From Verrucomicrobiia bacterium (GTDB lineage: Bacteria; Verrucomicrobiota; Verrucomicrobiia; Opitutales; Opitutaceae): a DNA stretch of 63,855 nt. Every line of letters begins with the position of its first letter. Positions within the stretch are counted from its first letter, which is position 1. Below, piece by piece: positions 27,714 to 36,392 of this stretch. The stretch spans positions 1 through 63,855 of the forward strand of contig WYBX01000156.1 in assembly GCA_011525695.1 (NCBI GenBank), read 5' to 3'. The notes under the pieces are model-generated. The model was not told where the DNA came from. It made no database searches and saw nothing but the letters and a program-made list of their open reading frames with translations. The position numbers were made by a program, and so were the translations under genes.

Positions 27714-28663
27714 TTCGCGGGGCTCTCATCCTTGCCACCGTCGGAGCTTCCGTCATCGCCCTCGCCGGCTGCAAGCCCGCCGCCCCCGAGTCCTCCAAGG
27801 TTCCATCCGGGATGGCCAAGCCCAGGATCGCCCTGGTGATGAAGTCACTCGCGAACGAGTTTTTCAGCACCATGGCCGCCGGTGCAAGGGCCCATCACGC
27901 ACAGCACGCCGCCGACTACGACCTCATCGTGAACGGCATCAAGAACGAGACCGATCTCGGCGAGCAGGTGAACCTCGTCGAGCAGATGGTTGCCCGCGGC
28001 GTCCACGCCATTGTCATCGCTCCCGCCGATTCGAAGGCGCTGGTGCCCGTTTTGAAGCGCGCGCGAGAGGCCGGCGTGCTCGTCATCAATATCGACAATC
28101 AGCTCGATCCGGAGGCGCTCCGCCAGGCCGGGCTCGAAGTTCCCTTCGTCGGCCCCGACAACCGTGCCGGGGCCAGGAAGGTGGGGGATGCACTCGCCGC
28201 CAGGCTCACCCGGGGTGATCCCGTCGCCATCCTCGAGGGCGTGCCCACGGCGTTCAACAGCCAGCAGCGCCGAGCCGGGTTCGAGGATGCCATGAAGGCT
28301 GCGGGAATGACCATCGTCAGCGTGCAAAGCGGGGCCTGGGAGATGGAAAAGGCCAGTGTCGTGGCTGGCGCGTTGCTCAATGCCCACCCCGACCTCGAGG
28401 CGATCCTCTGCGCCAACGACAGCATGGCCCTTGGCGCCGCGGCCGCGGTCCAGGGCGCCGGCCGGACCGGCCAGGTGAAAGTCGTCGGATTCGACAACAT
28501 CGGCGCCATCCGCCCGCTGCTCCAGGATGGCCGGATCGTGGCGACCGCCGACCAGCATGGTGATCAGCTGGCCGTCTTTGGCATCGAGGCGGCGCTCGAG
28601 ATTCTCGCCGGCGCCGCCCCTCCCGCCCATCAAACAACGGCGGTCGACTTGATTCTACCCTGA
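27710..28663 (+). CDS. Ribose-type ABC importer, periplasmic sugar-binding lipoprotein
   Basis: A 317-residue RbsB-like binding protein. The lipobox VIALAGC (Cys near residue 21) indicates a lipoprotein anchored in the inner or outer membrane. The two-lobe periplasmic-binding fold shows FFSTMAAGARAHHAQHAADY, IVIAPADSKALVPVL, VGPDNRAGARKVGDAL, ILCANDSMALGAAAAV and VVGFDNI, all standard in the family. It is translationally coupled to the kinase before it (ATGA overlap) and lies 15 bases before the ATPase gene. Ligand is most likely a pentose or related monosaccharide, unproven. Confidence 0.9.
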   Translation: MIRGALILATVGASVIALAGCKPAAPESSKVPSGMAKPRIALVMKSLANEFFSTMAAGARAHHAQHAADYDLIVNGIKNETDLGEQVNLVEQMVARGVHAIVIAPADSKALVPVLKRAREAGVLVINIDNQLDPEALRQAGLEVPFVGPDNRAGARKVGDALAARLTRGDPVAILEGVPTAFNSQQRRAGFEDAMKAAGMTIVSVQSGAWEMEKASVVAGALLNAHPDLEAILCANDSMALGAAAAVQGAGRTGQVKVVGFDNIGAIRPLLQDGRIVATADQHGDQLAVFGIEAALEILAGAAPPAHQTTAVDLILP

Positions 28664-28678
28664 GCGCAGCATCCGCCC

Positions 28679-30223
28679 ATGGAAGCCGTCGCGCCGATTC
28701 CCCACCTGCAGGCGCGACGCATCGGCAAGGCTTACGCCGCGCCCGTGCTCGTGGATTTCGACTTCGATCTCGCCCCGGGCGAAGTGCACGCGCTGGTCGG
28801 AAGCAACGGCGCGGGAAAATCCACCTTTGCCCACATCCTTGCCGGCCTGGTGCAGCCGGATTCGGGAACCGTTCTCCTCGACGGCCGGCCGCATGCCCCG
28901 CGCACGCTGGCGGACGCCCAGGCGCGCGGTGTCGTGCTCGTGCAGCAGGAACTCAACCTCCTGCCCACTCTCAGCGTGGCGGAGAATCTGTTCCTCGACT
29001 GTCTCCCGCAGCGCTTCGGCGCCGTGCAATTTGCCGCGCTGCACGCACAGGCGCGGGTTGCGATGCAACGCGTTGGCCTCGGGTGGCTCGACGTGACCGC
29101 ACCCGCGGGCGCACTCGGCGTCGGCCAGCGCCAGATGGTCGAGATTGCGCGGGCCCTCACGCGGCAGTGCTCCGTTCTCATCCTCGACGAGCCGACCGCC
29201 GCGCTGACGGAGCCGGAAATTGCCCGGCTCTTTGAAAACATCCGCCAACTCCAGACCGGGGGCGTCGGCGTGATTTATGTGAGCCACCGGATGGATGACA
29301 TCCGCCGGATTGCCGATCGCGTAACCGTCGTCCGAGATGGCCGGCGCGTGACCACGCGCGCCGCCGGCACGGCGACGGTGGACCAGCTCGTGGGCGAAAT
29401 GGTCGGCCACGCGCTGCCGCCGCGCGCCGCCCGCGGTTCCGTGGGCGCCCTGGGCGCGGTCGCGCTTGAAGTGAGCGACCTCGTGGCGGGCGATCGCGTG
29501 CGCGGTGCAAGTTTTTCCGTGCAGGAGGGCGAGATTCTGGGCCTCGCGGGCTTGATCGGCTCCGGCCGCACGGAGACGTTGCGCGCAATATTCGGTGCTG
29601 ATCCCGTGACGGGCGGAGGTGTGAGGCTCCGTGACAGCGGCCAAACCCGACCTTTGCAGCGTTTCCCCTCGCCGGCCGCCGCCGTCGCGCAGGGGCTCGG
29701 GCTCGTGCCCGAGGATCGCACGCACGACGGACTGCTCCTGCCATTATCGATCCGCGTCAACGCCACGCTTGCCACCGTGCCCGCCCAAGCGGGCCGGCTC
29801 GGCTGGCTCGAACGTTCGCGAGAACTCGTCGCCGCCGAGCAGGCGTGCAACCGGCTGGCTGTACGTCGCGATTCGGTGGAACAGGCCGTCTCCGCCCTCA
29901 GCGGCGGCAACCAGCAAAAGGTCGTCATCGCCCGCTGGCTCGCCCGCGATTGCAGCGTCCTGCTCTTCGACGAGCCCACCCGGGGGATCGACGTGTCCGC
30001 GAAGGAGACGATCTACGCGATTCTGCGTGCGCTCGTGGCCGAGGGCCGTGCCCTCGTGGTGGTGTCGAGTGACCTGGCGGAGCTGATGACGTTGTGCGAT
30101 CGGATTGCCGTCATGTCGGCCGGTCGGATCGCGGCGGAGTTCACGCCTGACGCCTGGTCGGAGGAAGCGATTACGCGGGCAGCCTTCAGCGGCTATCTCT
30201 ACGATTCAACCGATGCACGGTAA
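28679..30223 (+). CDS. Ribose-type ABC importer, double ATPase subunit
   Basis: A 514-residue RbsA/XylG-type protein with two nucleotide-binding domains. Domain 1 has Walker A GSNGAGKST, signature LGVGQRQMVEIARAL and Walker B VLILDEPTAAL. Domain 2 has a degenerate Walker A (GLIGSGRTE), signature LSGGNQQKVVIARWL and Walker B LLFDEPTRGID. The weak second Walker A is usual in this family. It works with the permease whose start overlaps its end by 11 bases and with the upstream binding lipoprotein. Confidence 0.94.
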   Translation: MEAVAPIPHLQARRIGKAYAAPVLVDFDFDLAPGEVHALVGSNGAGKSTFAHILAGLVQPDSGTVLLDGRPHAPRTLADAQARGVVLVQQELNLLPTLSVAENLFLDCLPQRFGAVQFAALHAQARVAMQRVGLGWLDVTAPAGALGVGQRQMVEIARALTRQCSVLILDEPTAALTEPEIARLFENIRQLQTGGVGVIYVSHRMDDIRRIADRVTVVRDGRRVTTRAAGTATVDQLVGEMVGHALPPRAARGSVGALGAVALEVSDLVAGDRVRGASFSVQEGEILGLAGLIGSGRTETLRAIFGADPVTGGGVRLRDSGQTRPLQRFPSPAAAVAQGLGLVPEDRTHDGLLLPLSIRVNATLATVPAQAGRLGWLERSRELVAAEQACNRLAVRRDSVEQAVSALSGGNQQKVVIARWLARDCSVLLFDEPTRGIDVSAKETIYAILRALVAEGRALVVVSSDLAELMTLCDRIAVMSAGRIAAEFTPDAWSEEAITRAAFSGYLYDSTDAR

Positions 30224-31205
30224 CAGGATTCGCAGCGAATATCTCGCACTGTTCCTCGTCTGGGCGGCGCTGGTGCTGCTTTTCGGAATGCTGAGCGAAA
30301 ACTTCTTCTCGCTGCGCATGTTTGGTGCACTGGCCAACCGGATACCACCCCTGACCGTTGTGGCCGTGGGCATGACGTTTGTCCTGATCATCGGCGGCAT
30401 CGATCTCTCCGTTGGCTCGGTGCTCGGCCTTTCGGGCGCCGTGCTCGGCGTTGCCCTCGTGGACTGGCAATGGCCATTCCCGTTTGCCGCGCTGCTCGCG
30501 CTCGGCACCGGCTTGTTCGCGGGATGGACCACCGGGACCGTGAGCGTGCGCCTCGGCATGCCTTCGTTCATTGTCAGCCTCGGGATGCTCGAGATTGCCC
30601 GCGGTCTTGCGTTTCTCACGACCGATTCGCAGACCAAATATATTGGGCCGTCCGTCGAGGGGTTGGCCCGTCCCCTTTCCGGGCTTGGCCTCTCGCCGGC
30701 TTTCCTCATTGCCCTCGGATCCGTCGTCGCCGGCCAGTTCCTGCTCACCCGAACCGTCTTCGGCCGTTACCTCATCGCGATCGGCACCAACGAGGCCGCC
30801 ACCCGGCTGGCCGGCATCGCAACCCTCCGACCCAAGATCATCGTGTTCGCGCTCATGGGCGTGCTCACCGGGCTCGGTGCCATCTTTCACGTGTCGCGCC
30901 TCGGCAGCTCCGATCCCAATGCGGGCTTGGGACTCGAATTGAGTGCCATCGCCGCGGTCGTGATCGGTGGCACCAGCCTGATGGGTGGACGCGGCTCGGT
31001 CGTGAATACATTCTTCGGCGTGCTCATCATTGCCACGCTCGAATCCGGCCTGGCCCAGGCTGGCGCATCCGAACCGGTCAAGCGTGTTGTTACGGGCGTC
31101 GTTATCGTTGCCGCCGTCATGATTGATGCCTGGCGCTCACGGTGGCGCGGTGGTTTCCTGGCGCTGTTCAGGAGGCATTTCCGCATGGGCAAATTCAATC
31201 CATGA
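30213..31205 (+). CDS. Ribose-type ABC importer, permease
   Basis: A 330-residue RbsC-like inner-membrane permease with eight to ten hydrophobic helices. Family blocks include GGIDLSVGSVLGLSGAV, LGMPSFIVSLGML, AIGTNEAATRLAGI and AAVVIGGTSLMGGRGSV. ATG 30213 is preferred over upstream in-frame starts from 30105 because the family begins at about this point. It overlaps the ATPase gene by 11 bases and the nucleoside hydrolase by 4 bases, so stoichiometric coupled translation is likely. Confidence 0.93.
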   Translation: MHGNRIRSEYLALFLVWAALVLLFGMLSENFFSLRMFGALANRIPPLTVVAVGMTFVLIIGGIDLSVGSVLGLSGAVLGVALVDWQWPFPFAALLALGTGLFAGWTTGTVSVRLGMPSFIVSLGMLEIARGLAFLTTDSQTKYIGPSVEGLARPLSGLGLSPAFLIALGSVVAGQFLLTRTVFGRYLIAIGTNEAATRLAGIATLRPKIIVFALMGVLTGLGAIFHVSRLGSSDPNAGLGLELSAIAAVVIGGTSLMGGRGSVVNTFFGVLIIATLESGLAQAGASEPVKRVVTGVVIVAAVMIDAWRSRWRGGFLALFRRHFRMGKFNP

Positions 31206-32215
31206 AAACCTCATCTCTCGCCTTCATCGCCCTGCTCTCGGCGTTCCTCCACGCCGCGCCGGCCGGGCCGGTGAAGTTGATTTTCGACACCGACATCGGG
31301 AACGATGTGGACGACGTACTCGCGCTCGGGCTCATCCATGCCCTGCAGACCCGCGGCCATTGCGAACTCCTTGCCGTCACCGTCACGAAGGATCACCCGC
31401 AGGCCGCCGCGTTCGTCGATGCCATCAACACCTTTTACGGCCGACCCGATATCGCCATCGGCGTCGTGCGCCAGGGTGCCACTCCCGAGCCCGGCCGGTT
31501 CAACCGGCTCGCCGACGAGACGAACGCCGACGGCACCCTGCGTTACCCACATGATTTGCGCAGCGGGGCGAATGCACCCGAGGCTGTCGGACTCCTGCGC
31601 CGCATGCTCGCCGCCCAGCCCGATTCCAGCGTTGCGCTCGTGCAGGTCGGATTTTTCACCAATTTCGCCCGTCTCCTCGATTCGCCTCCTGATGCCCATT
31701 CTCCACTCGGCGGCCGCGACCTGGTTCGCGCCAAGGTCACGGTGCTCTCCGTAATGGCCGGCGCGTTTCAGACCGTGAACGAGAACACGCGCCACCTCGA
31801 GTACAACATCGTCAAGGACATCCCCGCTGCACAGAAGCTCGCCGCGGAATGGCCCACGCCCATCGTCTGGAGCGGATTCGAGATCGGGGTCGCGGCAGCG
31901 TATCCGCACCGGAGCATCGAATGCGATTTCGAGTACGTTCCCCATCATCCGCTGAAGGAAGCCTACATTCTCTACAACCCGCCGCCGCACGACCGTCCGA
32001 CCTGGGATCTCACCTCCGCGCTCTGGGCCATCCTGCCCGATCGCGCTTACTTCGGCCTGTCGTCATCGGGTACCGTGACCATCGAGGACAATGGCGCCAC
32101 CTGGTTTCGGCCGGAGCGCGATGGCCAGGGACGTGATCGCTTCCTCACCCTGGATGCGGCGCAAGCTGCCCGCGTCCGCGAGGCGATGGTTCTGCTCTGC
32201 AGCGCACCGCGATAA
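31202..32215 (+). CDS. Secreted inosine-uridine preferring nucleoside hydrolase-like protein
   Basis: A 337-residue enzyme of the nucleoside hydrolase fold with a signal peptide (MKTSSLAFIALLSAFLHAAPA). The calcium-binding motif DTDIGNDVDD near residue 30 is the hallmark; later blocks are VALVQVGFFTNFARLL, the EYNIVKDIPAAQKLAAEW segment (equivalent of the EFN..D helix) and GFEIGVAA. The family cleaves the N-glycosidic bond of nucleosides to base and ribose. ATGA overlap with the ABC permease argues that the released sugar, or an analogous product, is the importer's cargo. Secreted members in polysaccharide loci may have other substrates, so activity is inferred. Confidence 0.85.
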   Translation: MKTSSLAFIALLSAFLHAAPAGPVKLIFDTDIGNDVDDVLALGLIHALQTRGHCELLAVTVTKDHPQAAAFVDAINTFYGRPDIAIGVVRQGATPEPGRFNRLADETNADGTLRYPHDLRSGANAPEAVGLLRRMLAAQPDSSVALVQVGFFTNFARLLDSPPDAHSPLGGRDLVRAKVTVLSVMAGAFQTVNENTRHLEYNIVKDIPAAQKLAAEWPTPIVWSGFEIGVAAAYPHRSIECDFEYVPHHPLKEAYILYNPPPHDRPTWDLTSALWAILPDRAYFGLSSSGTVTIEDNGATWFRPERDGQGRDRFLTLDAAQAARVREAMVLLCSAPR

Positions 32216-32331
32216 CACACCGCATCAAACGGGTCTGGGCTCATCCGAGCGGCTATCACGGGCGGAGTCAGGCCCGCGCAGGCAATCAGGGATGCAGGCG
32301 TTTTGGCGACTGTGCAGGCTGCCAGTGCAGG

Positions 32332-33009
32332 CTACGTGAGGCTGTCGAGCATGCGCTGCTTCCCGGTGACAATGTGGGCCTCGAACGCCTTGGCCGCTCC
32401 GTCGGCATCACCCGCGGCAATCTTTTCCAAGATTTCGAGATGCTGCTGGTTGGACATCCTGGGACGGGTAGTCGCCCCACGCCGCAGGAAAAGCGACATC
32501 TCGCGTTCCGTGATGGCATTGAAGTCGATCAACCTTGGGTTGTTCGAGATGGCGACAATCTCGGTGTGAAACTCCCGATTCACGCGGGAGTACTCGTCAG
32601 GATCCTCGGCCGCAATCGCGGCGTCCATCTTTTCCCAGAGATTGCGCAGGCTGGCGACCTGCGCCTTTGACGCCCTGAGCGCCGCAAGCCGTCCGGCGAC
32701 ATTCGCTAGACCCGCGCGCACGTCATAGATGTGAAGGGCATCCTCGAGCCGGATCACCCGTACAAAAACACCGCGATTGTGATTGACCGTCACCAGCCCG
32801 GATTCGGCCAGCAGCCGCGTGGCCTCGCGAACAGGTCCCCGGCTCACGTTTAGTTTTTCAGCGAGGACAGCCTCATTCAGGCGTTCGCCCGCGGCGACTT
32901 CGCCACGGAGAATCATGGCCTCGATCTTGTTCCGGACAATGCGCGTCAGAGATTCAGATCTCTCTTCCTCATCAACCGGGAGCCGTGGATTAGGCATTTC
33001 CTGTCTCAT
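32332..33009 (-). CDS. GntR-family transcriptional regulator, FadR/FCD type
   Basis: A 225-residue dimeric repressor or activator. The N-terminal winged helix-turn-helix (ERLNEAVLAEKLNVSRGPVR) is followed by a helical FCD ligand domain with the usual metal-binding acidic and histidine residues (YDVRAGLA, NREFHTEIV, QQHLEILEKI). FCD regulators typically sense sugar acids or other organic acids, which fits the RraA/MFS/dehydrogenase genes at 38263-41279. It is convergent with the nucleoside hydrolase and divergent from the third TonB receptor, so it most likely acts on the 294-base gap between them. CGTTACG lies 3 bases upstream of its start codon. Confidence 0.9.
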   Translation of the reverse strand: MRQEMPNPRLPVDEEERSESLTRIVRNKIEAMILRGEVAAGERLNEAVLAEKLNVSRGPVREATRLLAESGLVTVNHNRGVFVRVIRLEDALHIYDVRAGLANVAGRLAALRASKAQVASLRNLWEKMDAAIAAEDPDEYSRVNREFHTEIVAISNNPRLIDFNAITEREMSLFLRRGATTRPRMSNQQHLEILEKIAAGDADGAAKAFEAHIVTGKQRMLDSLT

Positions 33010-33114
33010 GGCGTTACGTGAGTGACCCGGGAAATGGAGTCATGGGATGTTTCCTGAGGCGGGTAAGGTGGGTTCCAAGGGATTCCAGTCACACTGTCGC
33101 AGAAGACGCGATTT

Positions 33115-33138
33115 ATACCTGCAAATGTCAATAGGTAT
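33115..33138. promoter_or_regulatory. Inverted repeat in the GntR/TonB receptor divergent gap, candidate operator
   Basis: ATACCT (33115-33120) and AGGTAT (33133-33138) form an exact inverted repeat with a 12-base spacer, in an AT-richer stretch between the regulator at 33009 and the receptor at 33304. A TTGACA-like hexamer lies at 33160-33165, without a clear -10 box at standard spacing. This is the most probable site for autoregulation, but the spacing is longer than in many GntR operators. Confidence 0.35.
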
Positions 33139-33303
33139 GCATCGAAGTGGAAAATAGTGTTGACACATGGACGAAGAGAGACTTCAAAGAAGCATAAAGT
33201 GTAAACAAAGTGGACTGTTTTGAAGAGTAATCGGCCACGTGGAAGGCAGCTGATGGCCGATTTTAGCTGATCTCACTGCCTATCATCAACCCCACCAAAC
33301 CCC

Positions 33304-36300
33304 ATGCAAAGCATACCCGTTCATGTTCGGGCGATGTGCGCCATTGTAGCACTCGTTCCATTTGCCCTTGGCGCAGCCGAAAGGCCCGACACGTCGGGCA
33401 CCATCGAGGGTCGCGTCTTCAATGCCAGGACTGGAGCCGCGATGGTCAATGCGCGCGTATCCGTGGCCGGATCCAACATCGAGGTCGGAACCGACGAGAC
33501 CGGCTCCTTTCGACTTTCCCGGGTGCCGGCGGGCGAAGTTCAGGTCAGCGCCACTTATGTCGGCATGGAGCGGCAGACCGCAACGGTCAGCGTGGCCCCT
33601 GGTGAGGTGACGCGCCGTGAATTCGAATTGACTCGGATCGGGGCTGGCCGGGCAGGCGACCAAATTGTCGAAATGGACAAGATGACCGTCGTGGCGGATA
33701 CGGAAATGACCGCCCAGGCCATTTCGATGAACGAGCAGCGTGTGGCGCCGAATCTCAAGAATGTCGTGGCTTTCGATGAGTTTGGAGATCGCGGACTCGA
33801 GAATATCGGTGAGTTCCTGCTCTTCCTGCCGGGCGTCTCGGTCAATCAGGATGGTGACTCCGGGCCGGACGCCGTCTCCCTGCGCGGCATGCCGGCAGAT
33901 CAGTCGGGATTCACACTCGATGGCATGTCGCTGGCCGGCGCCCGGGGCAACTCCCGGGAGATCGATCTGAACGAGGTGCCGCAGGCCAATCTCAGCCGGG
34001 TCGAAGTCGTGAAGGTGCCGACCCCCGATATGTCAGCCAGCGGGCTCGGCGGATCGATCAACCTTATCACCACCGGCGCGTTCGAGTACAAACGCCGGAC
34101 CACCAAATATAATATCTCGACCTTGTTTCACAACGCCAATGGAGCCACGTTCAAATGGCCCCGACACCATCTCGCGAAGAACTCGCCCAAATATACCCAC
34201 CCGTCGTTCGATTTTTCGCATTTCCAGCCGGTGAACGATTCGTTCGCCTTCAAGATCGGTGGAGCGTACACGTGGCGGACCAAGCCATTGGACGACAGTT
34301 TCAAGTCCCGGGATGAGACGCCCACCTGGAACCTCGTCGATTTGTTCCAGCGGACCTCCAACTGGTCGTCCCGGACCCAGCAGTATATCACGAAGAGCGG
34401 GCAGGCCGGATTCACCTGGAGAATATCGCCCATCACGACGTTGTCGTCCGATGTGTACACCAAGCGTTATTCGATGGTCGTCACCCGGAGCAACCTGAAC
34501 CTCAACTACGGGTCGGGTGCCACCGGCGACGCCACCTTCACCCAAGGCGCCCCCAACGGGGTCGGCCAGGTCGATTCCGGAAATGGCACCTGGTACGAGA
34601 ACTGGAGCCAAACCGATCAGGCGAACCTCTCGCTGCAGCACCGCGGCGATGTTTGGAAGTTCACGGCTGGCGGATCCTGGTCGCGCTCGAATTTCGAGTT
34701 GCGGCACGTCGCGAACGGCCATTTCACCTCGGTGCCGACGAGAATCTCCAACCTCGTCATTCGGGGCGAGGACAACTCTCCGGATGGCATGCCCCGGAAG
34801 ATCACGGCTGTGAACCGGGCGGGCGAACCGGTCGACGTCTATAACGGGGAGAATTATACAATCTTGAGCGCCAGTTCGAGTCCTTCCCACGCGGTCACCG
34901 TCAAGACCGGCGGGCGGGTCGACCTGGGACGGGACTTCCTGACCGCGGTCCCGTTTACGCTCAAGACGGGAGTGGCGGTGGACCGGATGGAGCGCGACCG
35001 GCGCCAGCCAGGCAAGACCTGGACGTTCGCGCCCAACGGCAGCACGAGCGACGCCGCGCGCCGCGCCGGCAACTTCGATGTCTTCGACGAGGAGTACCTC
35101 GCCACGGCCAAGACGGTGCATGGCACGCCATTCCGTTCGATCAGTTTGAAGAAGGTCTATGACCTTTACCTCCAGCATCCGGACTGGTTTGTGCTCAACG
35201 AGGCCCAGGCGCATCAGAATCTCGTGAACAACTCCCGGGAATTTACGGAAACGATCTCTGCAGCGTACCTTCGCGCCGATACGCGCCTGCTGAACAACCG
35301 ACTTTGGCTCCTGGGTGGCGTCCGGTTCGAGAAGACTCAGGTGACCGGAAGCGGCCCCCTGGACGACATCAACGCGCAGTATCAAAGAGACGCCAACGGC
35401 GACTTCATTCGCAACCCCAATGGCAGCAAGGTGCTGATTCCGACCGATGCGCTGGGGTTGGCGAAACTCCGCTACCAGGAGCGCGGCGCAACGGCCTCCA
35501 GTAGCTACAGCGATTTCTATCCGAGTCTCAGCGCGACGTACAACCTGACCGAACACTTCCTCGTCCGTGCCGCGTATGCCCGCACCATCGGGCGACCGAA
35601 CGTCGGCTTCATCATTCCCGGGGTCACGATCAGTGATCCGGATGTGCAGAATCCCACCATCACCGTGACCAACCCGGGACTCAAGCCGTGGGAAGCGGAC
35701 AACTTCGATCTGAGCTTCGAAAGCTACAACTTCAAGGGAGGATTCGGCCAGATTGGGGTGTTCCAGAAGAATCTGGCAAACTTCTTTGGGGCAATCCGGA
35801 CATCCGTTACCCCAGCGTTGTTGGCATTCTATGGCCTTCCGGACGATGGCAGCCTCGATGACTACGAGATTTCCACCCGGGAAAACGTCGGCGATGCGAA
35901 GATCACCGGCTTCGAGTTCAGCTACCGGCAGTCGCTCAACTTCCTCCCGCCCTGGGCCCAAGGGCTCCAGGTATTCGTCAATTACACGAAGCTGGAACTT
36001 TCCGGCAGCGCCACGGCGGATTTTTCCGACTTCAACCCGGAGAAATACTCCGGCGGGGTGAACTTCATTCGTCCGCGCTATGCGATCAAGCTGACCTACA
36101 GCCACCAGGCGGAAAAGAGAACCGGGGCGGCAGCCGTGAATACCGCCAATGGCATCCCTCCGGATACGTACAACTATTTCGACGCCTACGATCGGGTAAG
36201 CGTCTATGCCCAATATAGCCTTTTCAAGCACGCGTCACTCTATGTTAGCTGCAAGGAAATTGGTGGCTTCACGGTTCATCAATTGCGGTATGCCCCCGGG

Positions 36301-36378
36301 ACCCCGGACTACGCCCGGGGCGCACGCCTGCAGAAACTGGGGTACAATGTAACGATTGGCGTAAAGGGAACCTTCTGA
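33304..36378 (+). CDS. TonB-dependent outer-membrane receptor, third copy
   Basis: A 1024-residue receptor with signal peptide (residues about 1-24, ending GAAE), a carboxypeptidase-regulatory-like domain (GTIEGRVFNARTGAAMVNA), plug (FLLFLPGVSVNQ, VSLRGMPAD, TLDGMSLAGAR, VEVVKVPTPDMSASGLGG) and barrel ending in IGVKGTF. It is clearly a more distant relative of the receptors at 502 and 16680. No SusD homologue is adjacent; a propeller gene follows after 14 bases, so the receptor-propeller pairing is repeated. Regulation by the divergent GntR protein is inferred. The ligand is likely an oligosaccharide carrying the sugar acid or sugar used by the following genes. Confidence 0.92.
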   Translation: MQSIPVHVRAMCAIVALVPFALGAAERPDTSGTIEGRVFNARTGAAMVNARVSVAGSNIEVGTDETGSFRLSRVPAGEVQVSATYVGMERQTATVSVAPGEVTRREFELTRIGAGRAGDQIVEMDKMTVVADTEMTAQAISMNEQRVAPNLKNVVAFDEFGDRGLENIGEFLLFLPGVSVNQDGDSGPDAVSLRGMPADQSGFTLDGMSLAGARGNSREIDLNEVPQANLSRVEVVKVPTPDMSASGLGGSINLITTGAFEYKRRTTKYNISTLFHNANGATFKWPRHHLAKNSPKYTHPSFDFSHFQPVNDSFAFKIGGAYTWRTKPLDDSFKSRDETPTWNLVDLFQRTSNWSSRTQQYITKSGQAGFTWRISPITTLSSDVYTKRYSMVVTRSNLNLNYGSGATGDATFTQGAPNGVGQVDSGNGTWYENWSQTDQANLSLQHRGDVWKFTAGGSWSRSNFELRHVANGHFTSVPTRISNLVIRGEDNSPDGMPRKITAVNRAGEPVDVYNGENYTILSASSSPSHAVTVKTGGRVDLGRDFLTAVPFTLKTGVAVDRMERDRRQPGKTWTFAPNGSTSDAARRAGNFDVFDEEYLATAKTVHGTPFRSISLKKVYDLYLQHPDWFVLNEAQAHQNLVNNSREFTETISAAYLRADTRLLNNRLWLLGGVRFEKTQVTGSGPLDDINAQYQRDANGDFIRNPNGSKVLIPTDALGLAKLRYQERGATASSSYSDFYPSLSATYNLTEHFLVRAAYARTIGRPNVGFIIPGVTISDPDVQNPTITVTNPGLKPWEADNFDLSFESYNFKGGFGQIGVFQKNLANFFGAIRTSVTPALLAFYGLPDDGSLDDYEISTRENVGDAKITGFEFSYRQSLNFLPPWAQGLQVFVNYTKLELSGSATADFSDFNPEKYSGGVNFIRPRYAIKLTYSHQAEKRTGAAAVNTANGIPPDTYNYFDAYDRVSVYAQYSLFKHASLYVSCKEIGGFTVHQLRYAPGTPDYARGARLQKLGYNVTIGVKGTF

Positions 36379-36392
36379 GTCCGTGCCTGAGT

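Noticed and set aside
27676..28218. 180-codon plus-strand frame overlapping kinase and binding-protein genes
   Set aside because: Arg-rich out-of-frame reading of the RbsB-like gene, which has a lipobox and full family motifs.
33160..33165. Sigma-70 promoter at TTGACA for the third TonB receptor
   Set aside because: No acceptable -10 hexamer at 16-18 bases spacing, so it is not called as a promoter.
34033..36231. 732-codon open frame on the minus strand inside the third TonB receptor
   Set aside because: It is antisense to a receptor with clear domains, has no recognisable motif or signal, and long antisense frames are expected in GC-rich genes with strong codon bias.
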